From the NCBI GenBank assembly GCA_910580075.1, contig CAJTVR010000074.1, forward strand, positions 1 to 23,199: 23,199 nucleotides of DNA, given 5' to 3'. Source of the DNA: an uncultured Eubacterium sp. (GTDB lineage: Bacteria; Bacillota; Clostridia; Lachnospirales; Lachnospiraceae). Shown here piece by piece: positions 6,525-13,757 of the stretch. The notes under the pieces are model-generated. The model made no database searches and was not told the origin of the DNA. It worked only from the letters and a program-made list of their open reading frames with translations. Each line of letters begins with the position of its first letter. Position 1 is the stretch's first letter. The translations under genes and the position numbers were made by a program.

Positions 6525-9065
6525 ATGAGGCGTAAAACAACACATGTTCTGGCGGCTGGATTTATTCTGGCATCCATTTTCTGTATGATTGTGTTTAATG
6601 TCCAGACAATCTGGATGAATCAGATGGGGGCAGGTGCGATTAAGAAAATCGGTGTCATTTACATGTCAGGAATGAGCAGACAGGTTGCTGCACATTTTGG
6701 AACGGTGATTGAGATGCGTCTGTCACAGGTGAGGACGCTGCTGGATGCGGTTTCGCCAGAACATAGCAGGACATCTTCGGCTCTGCGGCTGGAACTGGCA
6801 TATTATGCACGGTCCAGAGGATTTGAATATCTGGCATTTTATACAGATCAAGGGGAATTTCAGACGATTTACGGTGCTAATGCACAGCCGGAAGTGCCCG
6901 AGGCGCTGCACAGGTCTGTAATGGGAGGAAAAGATAATGTAAGTGCAGGACGGGACGAACACGGAGAACGGGTAGTCCTGATGGGAGTTCCTGCAGTTTA
7001 TGATATTGGAAACGGAAAAAAGAGCGTGGCGCTTGTGGCCGGGCTTCCAGCCAGTTACTTAAGAGACACGTTATCAGTAAGCATTGACAGCAGTATGGTA
7101 GATTTTTCTATTATCCGTAAAGACGGGACATTTATCATGCGCAATGAAGATGTGGACAGCGGCAATTATTTCGATAAGGAAAACTGGGAGGAGCAGCATG
7201 CTGACCGGCTCAGGGAATCGATGGACAGCGGCAGTGATTATTCAGGAGAGATAGAATCAGGGGGAAAACGATGGAACCTGTACTGTACGGCGCTGCCTGC
7301 TTCTGAGTGGTATCTGCTTTTACATATGCCCTACAGCACACTGGATCAGACAATTGAGCAGTTAGCAGACAGATGGGCCTTTTGTTCTGTGGCAGGATGC
7401 ATTCTTATTCTGTGTGTGCTTCTTCTCTTTTTCTCTGTGTATTACTTCCAGACCAGAAGACAGATGCGTGAACTGAATAAAGCGTATCAGTCTGCAGAAA
7501 GGGAGAGGCATTCGGCAGAGCGTGCAAACAAGGCAAAAAGCGAGTTTTTATCGAATATGAGCCATGATATCCGTACGCCGATGAACGGCATTATGGGAAT
7601 GGCGGCAGTTGCCATGAACAGCCTGGATGATGCGGTACGCATACGGATGTGCTTAAAGCGCATCAGCGTATCAAGCCGTCACCTGCTGGGGCTGATTAAT
7701 GACATGCTGGATATGGCCAAGATGGAGCACGGCGGTCTTACGCTGAATATGGAACCGCTTTCCCTGCGCGAGGTCATGCACAATATTATGACTGTCATAC
7801 AGCCGCAGGTTGGGGAAAAAGAACAGTATTTTAACATTTATGTTCAAAATATCCAGTATGAAAATGTATGCACAGACAGGGTGCGGTTAAGCCAGATTTT
7901 ACTGAATATTATTGGCAACTGTGTGAAATTCACGCCAAAAGGCGGCAGAATACAGGCGTTTCTTTCCGAAGAGCCATCGCCGAAAGGAGACGGGTACATC
8001 CGTTCCTGCCTGCATATCAGGGACAATGGGATTGGGATGACCAGAGAATTTCAGGAAAAGATTTTTGATGCATTTGCAAGAGAAGATCATGCACGCGTGG
8101 AAAAGAGCGAGGGCGCAGGCATGGGCATGGCCATTACAAAATGCATTATAGATGCTATGGGCGGCCAGATCCGTGTGGAGAGCGAACCAGGCACGGGCAG
8201 TGATTTTTACATTGCGCTGGATATGGAAATCGTACCAAATGACCAGGAACTGCTGCTGCCGCAGGGAGATGTTCTGGTGGCGGATGATGATGAGCTGTGT
8301 CTGCAGGCAGCAGAAGATACATTGAAATCTATTGGCTTGTGTGCAGAGTGTGTAAAAGACATGAAATCTGCATGCAGCTATCTTGACGAAAGATGCGCCA
8401 GAGGGGAAAAGATTATCGTTCTGCTTGACTGGGATTTTGAGGGCCGGGACGGTATACGGGCCGCAGAAGAACTGCGCGGCCGTTTTGGCAGTAAAATAAC
8501 ACTGATTCTTTTATCGGACGGAGAATGGGATGAACTGGAAGAACAGGCTTTACAGGCCGGAGTAAACGGTTTTGCTGCAAAGCCGCTGTTCCGGTCCGGG
8601 CTTTACTACGGTCTGCGTCCGTTTGTGGAAGCAAAGCCGCAGGATCAGGAAGAAGCAGAAGATGCTGTTGTGGATTTTACGGGGAAGCGTGTGCTGTTTG
8701 CAGAGGACAACGATCTGAACTGGGAGATTGGACAGGCTATGTTATCTGAGCTTGGCATGGAGCTGGACCGTGCGGAAAACGGAAAAATCTGTCTTGAAAA
8801 ATTTGAACAGTCCAAAGAGGGCTGGTATGATATTATTTTAATGGATCTGCGGATGCCGGTTATGACAGGCTACGAAGCAGCAGCAGCCATCCGCAGGCTT
8901 GAGCGGAATGATGCGGCCCAAATTCCCATTATTGCGGTCAGTGCAGATGCTTTTGAAGATGATAAAGAAAAATGCCTGGCGTGCGGAATGAATGCACATG
9001 CTGCAAAACCATATGATATATTGGAACTGATGACATTAATCGGGCAGCATCTGACAGCTTCATGA
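6525..9065 (+). CDS. Membrane hybrid sensor histidine kinase with two receiver domains
   Basis: 846 residues from ATG 6525, which has AGGAGGG (6511-6517) 7 nt upstream; the longer frame to 6390 lacks a site. TM1 is about residues 6-28 and TM2 about 284-308, enclosing a ~250-residue extracytoplasmic region that looks like a Cache-type sensor. Then come a short linker/coiled coil, HisKA with H347 (SNMSHDIRTPMNG), an ATPase domain with N465 (NIIGN), the D500 DNGIGM box and the G-rich lid at about 530 (GAGMGMAI), a first receiver with phosphoacceptor D635 (LLDWD) and K685, and a second with D774 (ILMDLRMP). No HPt domain or separate output regulator is nearby, so output may be by protein contact or through unlinked partners. 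It may be cotranscribed with the upstream chemoreceptor and precedes an orphan binding protein; a shared stimulus is inference. Confidence 0.9.
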   Translation: MRRKTTHVLAAGFILASIFCMIVFNVQTIWMNQMGAGAIKKIGVIYMSGMSRQVAAHFGTVIEMRLSQVRTLLDAVSPEHSRTSSALRLELAYYARSRGFEYLAFYTDQGEFQTIYGANAQPEVPEALHRSVMGGKDNVSAGRDEHGERVVLMGVPAVYDIGNGKKSVALVAGLPASYLRDTLSVSIDSSMVDFSIIRKDGTFIMRNEDVDSGNYFDKENWEEQHADRLRESMDSGSDYSGEIESGGKRWNLYCTALPASEWYLLLHMPYSTLDQTIEQLADRWAFCSVAGCILILCVLLLFFSVYYFQTRRQMRELNKAYQSAERERHSAERANKAKSEFLSNMSHDIRTPMNGIMGMAAVAMNSLDDAVRIRMCLKRISVSSRHLLGLINDMLDMAKMEHGGLTLNMEPLSLREVMHNIMTVIQPQVGEKEQYFNIYVQNIQYENVCTDRVRLSQILLNIIGNCVKFTPKGGRIQAFLSEEPSPKGDGYIRSCLHIRDNGIGMTREFQEKIFDAFAREDHARVEKSEGAGMGMAITKCIIDAMGGQIRVESEPGTGSDFYIALDMEIVPNDQELLLPQGDVLVADDDELCLQAAEDTLKSIGLCAECVKDMKSACSYLDERCARGEKIIVLLDWDFEGRDGIRAAEELRGRFGSKITLILLSDGEWDELEEQALQAGVNGFAAKPLFRSGLYYGLRPFVEAKPQDQEEAEDAVVDFTGKRVLFAEDNDLNWEIGQAMLSELGMELDRAENGKICLEKFEQSKEGWYDIILMDLRMPVMTGYEAAAAIRRLERNDAAQIPIIAVSADAFEDDKEKCLACGMNAHAAKPYDILELMTLIGQHLTAS

Positions 9066-9240
9066 AGACAGGCAGACACATGTTGTTAGAAACAGAATAC
9101 ACTGGCGCTGCATCGTCAGACATCCTTATGAAATGTGCAGAAGCGATATGATATTCTGAAACAGAATGCACCGGCGCTGCATCGTCAGACAGCTTTAAAA
9201 GCGCAGAATACATAAGCAGGCATATGATACAGTGTAAAGA
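9040..9240. repeat. Degenerate ~60-69 bp tandem repeat overlapping the kinase gene's 3' end
   Basis: Two 34-bp units that differ at two positions start at 9089 and 9158 (both begin GAAACAGAAT and contain GGCGCTGCATCGTCAGACA), period 69. A more diverged third unit can be aligned over the last codons and stop of the kinase gene (GGCAGCATCTGACAGCTTC, 9043-9061). The array fills the gap before the binding-protein gene. Confidence 0.75.
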
Positions 9241-9280
9241 TAATACAGACTATACTTGATGATTGCTGGAGGATTTCGTT

Positions 9281-10582
9281 TTGAAAAAAATAATATTTGT
9301 GTGTACGGCATTACTGGCAGCTATGTGTCTGGCTGCCTGCGGCGGGGATACTGCGACAGATCAGATTCAGACAAAAGAAGATACCGATCAGGAAATAGAA
9401 CTGACGCTTTGGACATTTCCAGTTGGAAACTGGGGAAATCTGACGGCTGTTACTGAACTGATTGCCGGTTTCCACAAAGAACATCCGGAAATTCATGTAA
9501 ATGTGGAATGTGCAGACTATAATAGCGGAGATGAAAAAATACAGGAAGCAGTGTCAAATGGAAAAGCCCCGGACCTGGTATTCGAAGGCCCGGAACGGCT
9601 TGTGGCCGGCTGGGGAGAGCAGGGGCTTATGGCAGATTTAACTGACCTGTGGGAATCGGATGTTTCCAGCAGGATATATGAAAATATCAGGAAGGCCTGT
9701 CAGCACAGCAGCGGTGCATATTTTGAATATCCGGTCTGCATGACCGCACACTGTATGGCAATAAATTATGACTTGTTTGAAAAAGCCGGGGCGCTTGCGT
9801 ATATTGACGAAGAAACACATACATGGACGACCAGGGATTTTATCCGTGCCGTACAGGCGCTGGATGCATACGGACAGGAACGTGCAGGCGTAATTTACTG
9901 CAAAAATCAGAGCGGAGACCAGGGAACGCGCGCACTGGTAAATAACCTGTATGGAGGGACTTTTACAGATGAATCGCACAGTATATATACTGCTGAAAGT
10001 GAGGAAAATATAAAAGCGCTGAAACTGCTGCAGAGTCTTAAAGGCATTGATTTTGAACCGGATATGACATCTATGGATGAGATTGAACGTTTCTGCAGCG
10101 GGGAACTGGCCATGGCTTTTTGCTGGAATGCATCTATTGAAATCACTCAGACGGTGAACAATCCGCAGCTGGATTTTGAAATTTTTCCGATGGCATTTCC
10201 ATCCCCTGAAGGTGAACCGAAACTTCAGGGCGGAATATGGGGATTTGGCATTTTTGATAATGGAGATGATAAACGGGTCGAGGCTGCAAAGACATTTATC
10301 CGTTTTTTGACAGAAAATGATGATAAGTACAAAAGAGCCGTGCTGCTTTCTTCTTTCTGGCCGGTACGGGATATGGACAATATTTATGAGAACGATGTTC
10401 TGATGACAGAATACAGCCAGTTTATGCAGTATATGGGCGATTACTATCAGGTCACACCGAAATGGAAAAGAGCCCGTGAAGCCTGGTGGCAGATGCTTCA
10501 AAAGGCTGGAAAAGGGGAAAATATTGCCTCAGCCATGCATGAATTTTCGCAGTCTGTCAATGCAGATTTGGAGCCGGAATGA
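9281..10582 (+). CDS. Extracellular solute-binding lipoprotein (ABC transporter family 1)
   Basis: 433 residues. The start is a TTG at 9281, 8 nt after GGAGG (9268-9272), giving MKKIIFVCTALLAAMCLAAC; an upstream TTG at 9263 overlaps that site. The N-terminus is a lipoprotein signal peptide with lipobox LAAC and C20 as the lipid-modified residue, so the protein is anchored outside the membrane. The mature part matches family 1 binding proteins for sugars and oligosaccharides: LTLWTFPVGNW, then HKEHPEIHVNVE, APDLVFEG, and a late WGFGIF region. No permease or ATPase gene is beside it, unlike normal sugar ABC operons. Lying 215 nt after a sensor kinase, it could present a ligand to the kinase, or work with unlinked permeases. 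Ligand unknown. Confidence 0.85.
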   Translation: MKKIIFVCTALLAAMCLAACGGDTATDQIQTKEDTDQEIELTLWTFPVGNWGNLTAVTELIAGFHKEHPEIHVNVECADYNSGDEKIQEAVSNGKAPDLVFEGPERLVAGWGEQGLMADLTDLWESDVSSRIYENIRKACQHSSGAYFEYPVCMTAHCMAINYDLFEKAGALAYIDEETHTWTTRDFIRAVQALDAYGQERAGVIYCKNQSGDQGTRALVNNLYGGTFTDESHSIYTAESEENIKALKLLQSLKGIDFEPDMTSMDEIERFCSGELAMAFCWNASIEITQTVNNPQLDFEIFPMAFPSPEGEPKLQGGIWGFGIFDNGDDKRVEAAKTFIRFLTENDDKYKRAVLLSSFWPVRDMDNIYENDVLMTEYSQFMQYMGDYYQVTPKWKRAREAWWQMLQKAGKGENIASAMHEFSQSVNADLEPE

Positions 10583-10648
10583 AAAACAGCTTAATTTCGG
10601 ATAGCAATTTCAGCCACAGGGCATATTTTAATAGAAAAAGGATTTCTT

Positions 10649-11122
10649 ATGCCATTTGAATCATTAATTCCTGTTTCAGGTACAATTATGAATATTTCAA
10701 GGGGAGGAAGCTGCTGCAGCCATATGGCAGCACTGCGTACAGAAAATGGAACTGTGAATTTTTTTATAGATTCCAGTACATTTGTTATTGACAGCGTACA
10801 GCTGCGCGCCGGGATGCGCATAACGGCATTTTATGACAGCAGTCTGCCAGTACCGCTGATCTTTCCGCCGCAGTACCATGCGCAGATGGCTGCGGTAACA
10901 GGCAGAAACGAGCAGGTGAGCTTTCAGTTTTTTAACAGAAATCTTCTGGCTGCAGACCGGTCATTACAGCTCAATATCTCAGACCAGACCGTAGTGCAGA
11001 CGGCGAACGGGCAGCGGTTTGACTGCAGTCCGGGGAATCAGTATCTGCTTGTTTTTTATTCGGCAACGACAAGGAGCATACCGCCTCAGACAACACCGCG
11101 GAGGATTATCGTATTTTGCTAA
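10649..11122 (+). CDS. Conserved-looking hypothetical protein, probable small beta-barrel
   Basis: 157 residues; ATG 10649 has AAAAAGGA 7 nt upstream. No signal peptide or membrane helix. The sequence is beta-rich: SGTIMNISRG, then NGTVNFFID, LRAGMRITAFYDSSLPVPLIFPPQY, and near the end QYLLVFYSATTRSIPPQTTP. Alternating short strands suggest an OB-like or similar barrel with one repeat. I have the impression that related uncharacterised proteins with a GMRITAFYD/PVPLIYPPQY-like core occur in other Clostridia, but no function is known to me. It is preceded by the solute-binding lipoprotein gene with a 66-nt gap and may be cotranscribed. Its 3' end lies directly next to the structured repeat cluster. 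Confidence 0.6.
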   Translation: MPFESLIPVSGTIMNISRGGSCCSHMAALRTENGTVNFFIDSSTFVIDSVQLRAGMRITAFYDSSLPVPLIFPPQYHAQMAAVTGRNEQVSFQFFNRNLLAADRSLQLNISDQTVVQTANGQRFDCSPGNQYLLVFYSATTRSIPPQTTPRRIIVFC

Positions 11123-11167
11123 GGAGGATTGGGTATAGGTTAGCCGGACGCCTTAGGTATCGATTAC

Positions 11168-11470
11168 CCGGACGCTGGATGGAGAAACTTTTCCTTCTGG
11201 TGTTCCGCCTGCGAAAAGCAGGAAGTTCTAAGTCTTCTGCATCCAGGCAGCGGCTGCGGACGGACCGGCGCCTGATGCCCTGGCGTTATCTCATGCTTTA
11301 TGCAGTGGCGCTGGCAGGCGCCTTTTGGGGCTTCCAGGTTTTTTCATGCGCCAGGCAGAGAGCCCCAAATCCTGTACAGTGTGCAGAAGACTAAGAACTT
11401 CCAGCTTTTCTCCAGAGTCACACCAGAAGGAAAAGTTTCTCCATCCAGCTGGTTACGGCAGAATAAACGT
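11168..11470 (+). repeat. Structured repeat family, full copy 1
   Basis: Begins with CCGGACGC, then a 68-nt left arm (11174-11241), a 140-nt centre and a 68-nt right arm (11382-11449), followed by a conserved GGTTACGGCAGAATAAA. The right arm is the reverse complement of the left over 30 bp without mismatch and 27 of another 29 bp, separated by a 9-nt internal loop (TCCGCCTGC on the left arm). The centre holds further pairings: GGCGCCTG/CAGGCGCC, and TTTGGGGCT/AGCCCCAAA. It overlaps no recognised gene and lies 45 nt after the gene at 10649-11122. Confidence 0.85.
11275..11394 (+). other. Possible 39-codon hydrophobic peptide ORF inside repeat copy 1
   Basis: ATG 11275 to TAA 11392-11394, encoding a peptide that starts MPWR, has one hydrophobic stretch (LMLYAVALAGAFWGFQVF) and a polar tail. 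The same 39-codon length is kept in copy 3 (minus strand 11950-11831) and the frame is open to the window end in copy 2. Against coding: no ribosome site, and between copies 1 and 3 eleven codons change the amino acid while two are synonymous. More likely a by-product of nucleotide-level conservation, but a small membrane toxin-like peptide is not excluded. Confidence 0.2.
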
Positions 11471-11543
11471 CCAGGTTCCCGGATGCAGCACAGGCTTATA
11501 ACAGGCTGACGGACACCGGGATACAGGCGCTGCCAGCCAGGTG

Positions 11544-11640
11544 TGCAGCATGCTAAGGACTGCCGGCTCTTCTGCAGAGCCACGCCGTAAGGAACAATTT
11601 CTCTGTCCGGCTGGTTACGGCAGAATAAAACCGGATTTCC
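11544..11640 (+). repeat. Solo right arm of the structured repeat, diverged
   Basis: 11544-11611 is exactly 68 nt and aligns end to end without gaps with the right arm of copy 1, keeping the loop-side GAGYCAC block, and is followed by the same GGTTACGGCAGAATAAA tail. No matching left arm is present. A further decayed piece (GGAACAGTTTTCTATCTGGC with GGCAGAATAAA after it) lies at about 11668-11702. Confidence 0.7.
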
Positions 11641-11770
11641 AGATGCAGAGCAAAGCCTAAAAAAGTTGGAACAGTTTTCTATCTGGCTGTGGCAGAATAA
11701 ATGTCCGGCCGCCGTTCTGTGTTATACAGCTGGAATAAGGCTGCCGGACAGACACATAAATCCAGCCAGT

Positions 11771-12058
11771 ACCAGCCGGGCGGGGAAACTTTTTCCTTTT
11801 TCTGTGACTCCAAAGAACTGTTAGAAATTCTTAATTTTCTGCCTGATACCCAGGATTTGGGGCACACTGCCTGACGCATGAAAAAACCAGGAAGCCCCAA
11901 AAGATGCCTGCCAGTGCCGCTGCATAAAGCATGCCAAAGCGCCAGGGCATCAGGCACCGGTCCGTCTGCAGTCACAGCCTGGAAGCAGAAAATTTAGAAT
12001 TTCTTACTGTTCGGAGGCGGAACAGAAAAAGGAAAAAGTTTCCCCGCCCGGCGTCCGG
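11771..12058 (-). repeat. Structured repeat family, full copy 3 (inverted)
   Basis: Read on the minus strand it starts CCGGACGCC and has a 68-nt 5' arm (12052-11985), a 142-nt centre (11984-11843) and a 68-nt 3' arm (11842-11775). The arms pair over 31 bp, then a 9-nt internal loop (TCCGCCTCC on the 5' arm), then 25 of 28 bp. The centre is clearly homologous to copy 1 (shared GATGCCCTGGCG, CATGCTTTATGCAG, TTTTGGGGCTTCC and GCCCCAAATCCT blocks). A 39-codon ORF (11950-11831) matches that in copy 1. Copies 1 and 3 are convergently placed in the 1145-nt stretch without a recognised gene. Confidence 0.85.
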
Positions 12059-12178
12059 ATCATAGATACAGTATGCGGACATCCTATACACTGCAGTGCA
12101 TCTCATATTTAAGTGATTTTCACAGCTGTACCGCCTGCCATAAGCAAGACACAGTACAAGAAGTGCAGCGGCAAGATT

Positions 12179-12192
12179 GATAAATTATTATC
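12179..12192. promoter_or_regulatory. Inverted repeat upstream of the pfp promoter
   Basis: GATAA-ATTA-TTATC, ending 5 nt before the -35 element. Placement fits an activator or repressor site; regulator unknown. Confidence 0.35.
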
Positions 12193-12197
12193 AAAGG

Positions 12198-12226
12198 TTG
12201 AGCAATGTTCCGGCGTATGTTAAGAT
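12198..12226 (+). promoter_or_regulatory. Sigma-A type promoter of pfp
   Basis: TTGAGC (12198-12203), 17-nt spacer, TAAGAT (12221-12226). The gene's ATG is 41 nt after the -10. A second possible -10 (TACAAT, 12235-12240) lacks a good -35. Confidence 0.65.
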
Positions 12227-12267
12227 AAATGTGTTACAATAAAATTTCATAGTATGGGGAGGTTTCT

Positions 12268-13497
12268 ATGGCAAACAATGTAATTGTGGGGCAGTCTGGC
12301 GGACCGACTGCTGTCATTAATTCCAGTCTTGCAGGGGTGTACAAGACAGCGAAGGATTTAGGGGCAGATAAGGTTTATGGCATGAGAAACGGTATCCAGG
12401 GGTTTTTGGAGAAGAGAATCGTGGATATGAGTGAAAAAATCCGCACAGATCTGGATTTGGAACTGTTAAAAAGGACACCGTCTGCATTTTTAGGCTCGTG
12501 CAGGTATAAACTGCCGGAAATCAGCGAAGACAGGGAGATTTATGATAAAATCTTCGAAATCTTAAATGAGTATGAGATTACGGCTTTTTTTTATATCGGC
12601 GGTAACGATTCGATGGATACGATTAAGAAACTGTCGGATTATGCTATACTGTTAAACAGTCCGATCCGGTTTATGGGTGTTCCTAAAACGATTGATAACG
12701 ATCTGGCAGTGACAGACCATACGCCTGGCTATGGCAGTGCAGCAAAATTTATTGCGTCGGTATCCAAAGAAGTGATTCGTGACGGTCTTGTGTATGACAT
12801 CAAGCAGGTGACTGTTATTGAAATCATGGGGCGTAATGCCGGCTGGCTGACGGGAGCTGCCGCGCTTGCAGACTGCGAAGACTGTGAAGGCGTGGACATG
12901 ATTTACCTGCCGGAACTGCCGTTTGATGTGGATTCTTTTGTACAAAAAACAGGAGAGCTGCTGCAGAAGAAAAATTCGATTGTTGTAGCGGTATCGGAAG
13001 GAATCCGGACAGCAGACGGGAAATATGTATTTGAGCTGACAAATCATACGGAGTACGTGGATTCGTTTGGACATAAGCAGCTAAGCGGTACTGCCAGATA
13101 TCTGGCTACGCTGATTAGTGAGAAATTCGGCTGCAAATCCAGATCCATTGAATTGTCTACGCTGCAAAGATGCGCAGGGCATATGACATCCCGTGTAGAT
13201 ATTACAGAGGCGTACCAGGTAGGCGGTTCAGCAGTCAAAGCTGCTTTTGACGGCGAAACTGCTAAAATGGTTATTTTAAAACGTGTTTCCAATGATCCGT
13301 ATATCTGCACGACAGACTTATATGATGTACACAAAATAGCAAACATCGAAAAGAAAGTGCCGTTAGAATGGATTACGGAGAATGGGACAAGCGTAAGTAC
13401 AGAATTTGTAAACTATATCAGGCCGCTCATTCAGGCAGAGCTTACACCGATTATGATTACAGGGCAGCCGCGTCATATTGTGATTGACAAACAGTAA
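12268..13497 (+). CDS. pfp: Pyrophosphate-dependent 6-phosphofructokinase (diphosphate:fructose-6-phosphate 1-phosphotransferase)
   Basis: 409 residues, with GGGGAGG 7 nt before ATG. It phosphorylates fructose 6-phosphate to fructose 1,6-bisphosphate using PPi, reversibly, in glycolysis/gluconeogenesis. Motifs in order: GQSGGPTAVINSS (8-20), phosphoryl-donor loop GGNDS (111-115), catalytic PKTIDND (139-145), MGRNAGW (187-193), and the sugar-phosphate region with SEGI. The GGNDS and PKTIDND combination marks PPi-using members; ATP-using enzymes have GGDGS and PGTIDND. Residue 139-140 PK in place of PG is the classic discriminator. Length fits the ~400-residue bacterial PPi group. It has its own promoter; downstream lies MITE-like copy B and then an electron-transfer gene. 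Donor preference is inferred from motifs, not measured. Confidence 0.92.
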   Translation: MANNVIVGQSGGPTAVINSSLAGVYKTAKDLGADKVYGMRNGIQGFLEKRIVDMSEKIRTDLDLELLKRTPSAFLGSCRYKLPEISEDREIYDKIFEILNEYEITAFFYIGGNDSMDTIKKLSDYAILLNSPIRFMGVPKTIDNDLAVTDHTPGYGSAAKFIASVSKEVIRDGLVYDIKQVTVIEIMGRNAGWLTGAAALADCEDCEGVDMIYLPELPFDVDSFVQKTGELLQKKNSIVVAVSEGIRTADGKYVFELTNHTEYVDSFGHKQLSGTARYLATLISEKFGCKSRSIELSTLQRCAGHMTSRVDITEAYQVGGSAVKAAFDGETAKMVILKRVSNDPYICTTDLYDVHKIANIEKKVPLEWITENGTSVSTEFVNYIRPLIQAELTPIMITGQPRHIVIDKQ

Positions 13498-13534
13498 GAG
13501 GCAGTCTGGCGGCTTTGCGTTTATGAAAAGACAA

Positions 13535-13693
13535 GAGCGTGTTAGAAAAATCATTCCACGGGATGTGTAACGCTTTGTATAAAATTTATTTCAGATTTGA
13601 TTATTTAGTACGGGCCGCTGCGGCTTATCAGTCAGGGATGAATTCTTGCAAAGTGTGAAGCTGTCTTATGGTAAACATTTTTCAAACACGCTC
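13535..13693. repeat. MITE-like repeat, copy B (full length)
   Basis: 159 bp with ends GAGCGTGTT (13535-13543) / AACACGCTC (13685-13693). Comparing both inward, 16 of 17 positions match (GAGCGTGTTwGAAAAAT). The interior has no ORF but contains a small GCCGC/GCGGC hairpin. It is the reverse-oriented, longer relative of copy A at 4275-4346. It occupies most of the 260-nt gap between pfp and the EFR1 gene. Confidence 0.8.
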
Positions 13694-13757
13694 TAGTTAA
13701 AATGGTATCAGGCTGGCCGGTATGCTGTCTGAGATTACTGTAGAGGAGATGCAGAGT

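Noticed and set aside
9089..9191. CRISPR-like pair of 34-bp repeats
   Set aside because: Only two good units, a related spacer sequence and a third unit inside a gene; this is a degenerate tandem duplication.
9638..10501. 287-codon open frame on the minus strand
   Set aside because: It lies wholly inside the solute-binding protein gene, has no ribosome site and shows no recognisable family; it is a frame shadow.
11116..11394. 92-codon ORF as a normal gene
   Set aside because: It starts inside the preceding gene's last codons and reads through the repeat arm; only its last 39 codons are shared by other copies, so it is described as part of the repeat.
11679..11975. 98-codon minus-strand ORF in repeat copy 3
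   Set aside because: Frame differs from the ORF shared among repeat copies and has no homologue in copy 1; repeat by-product.
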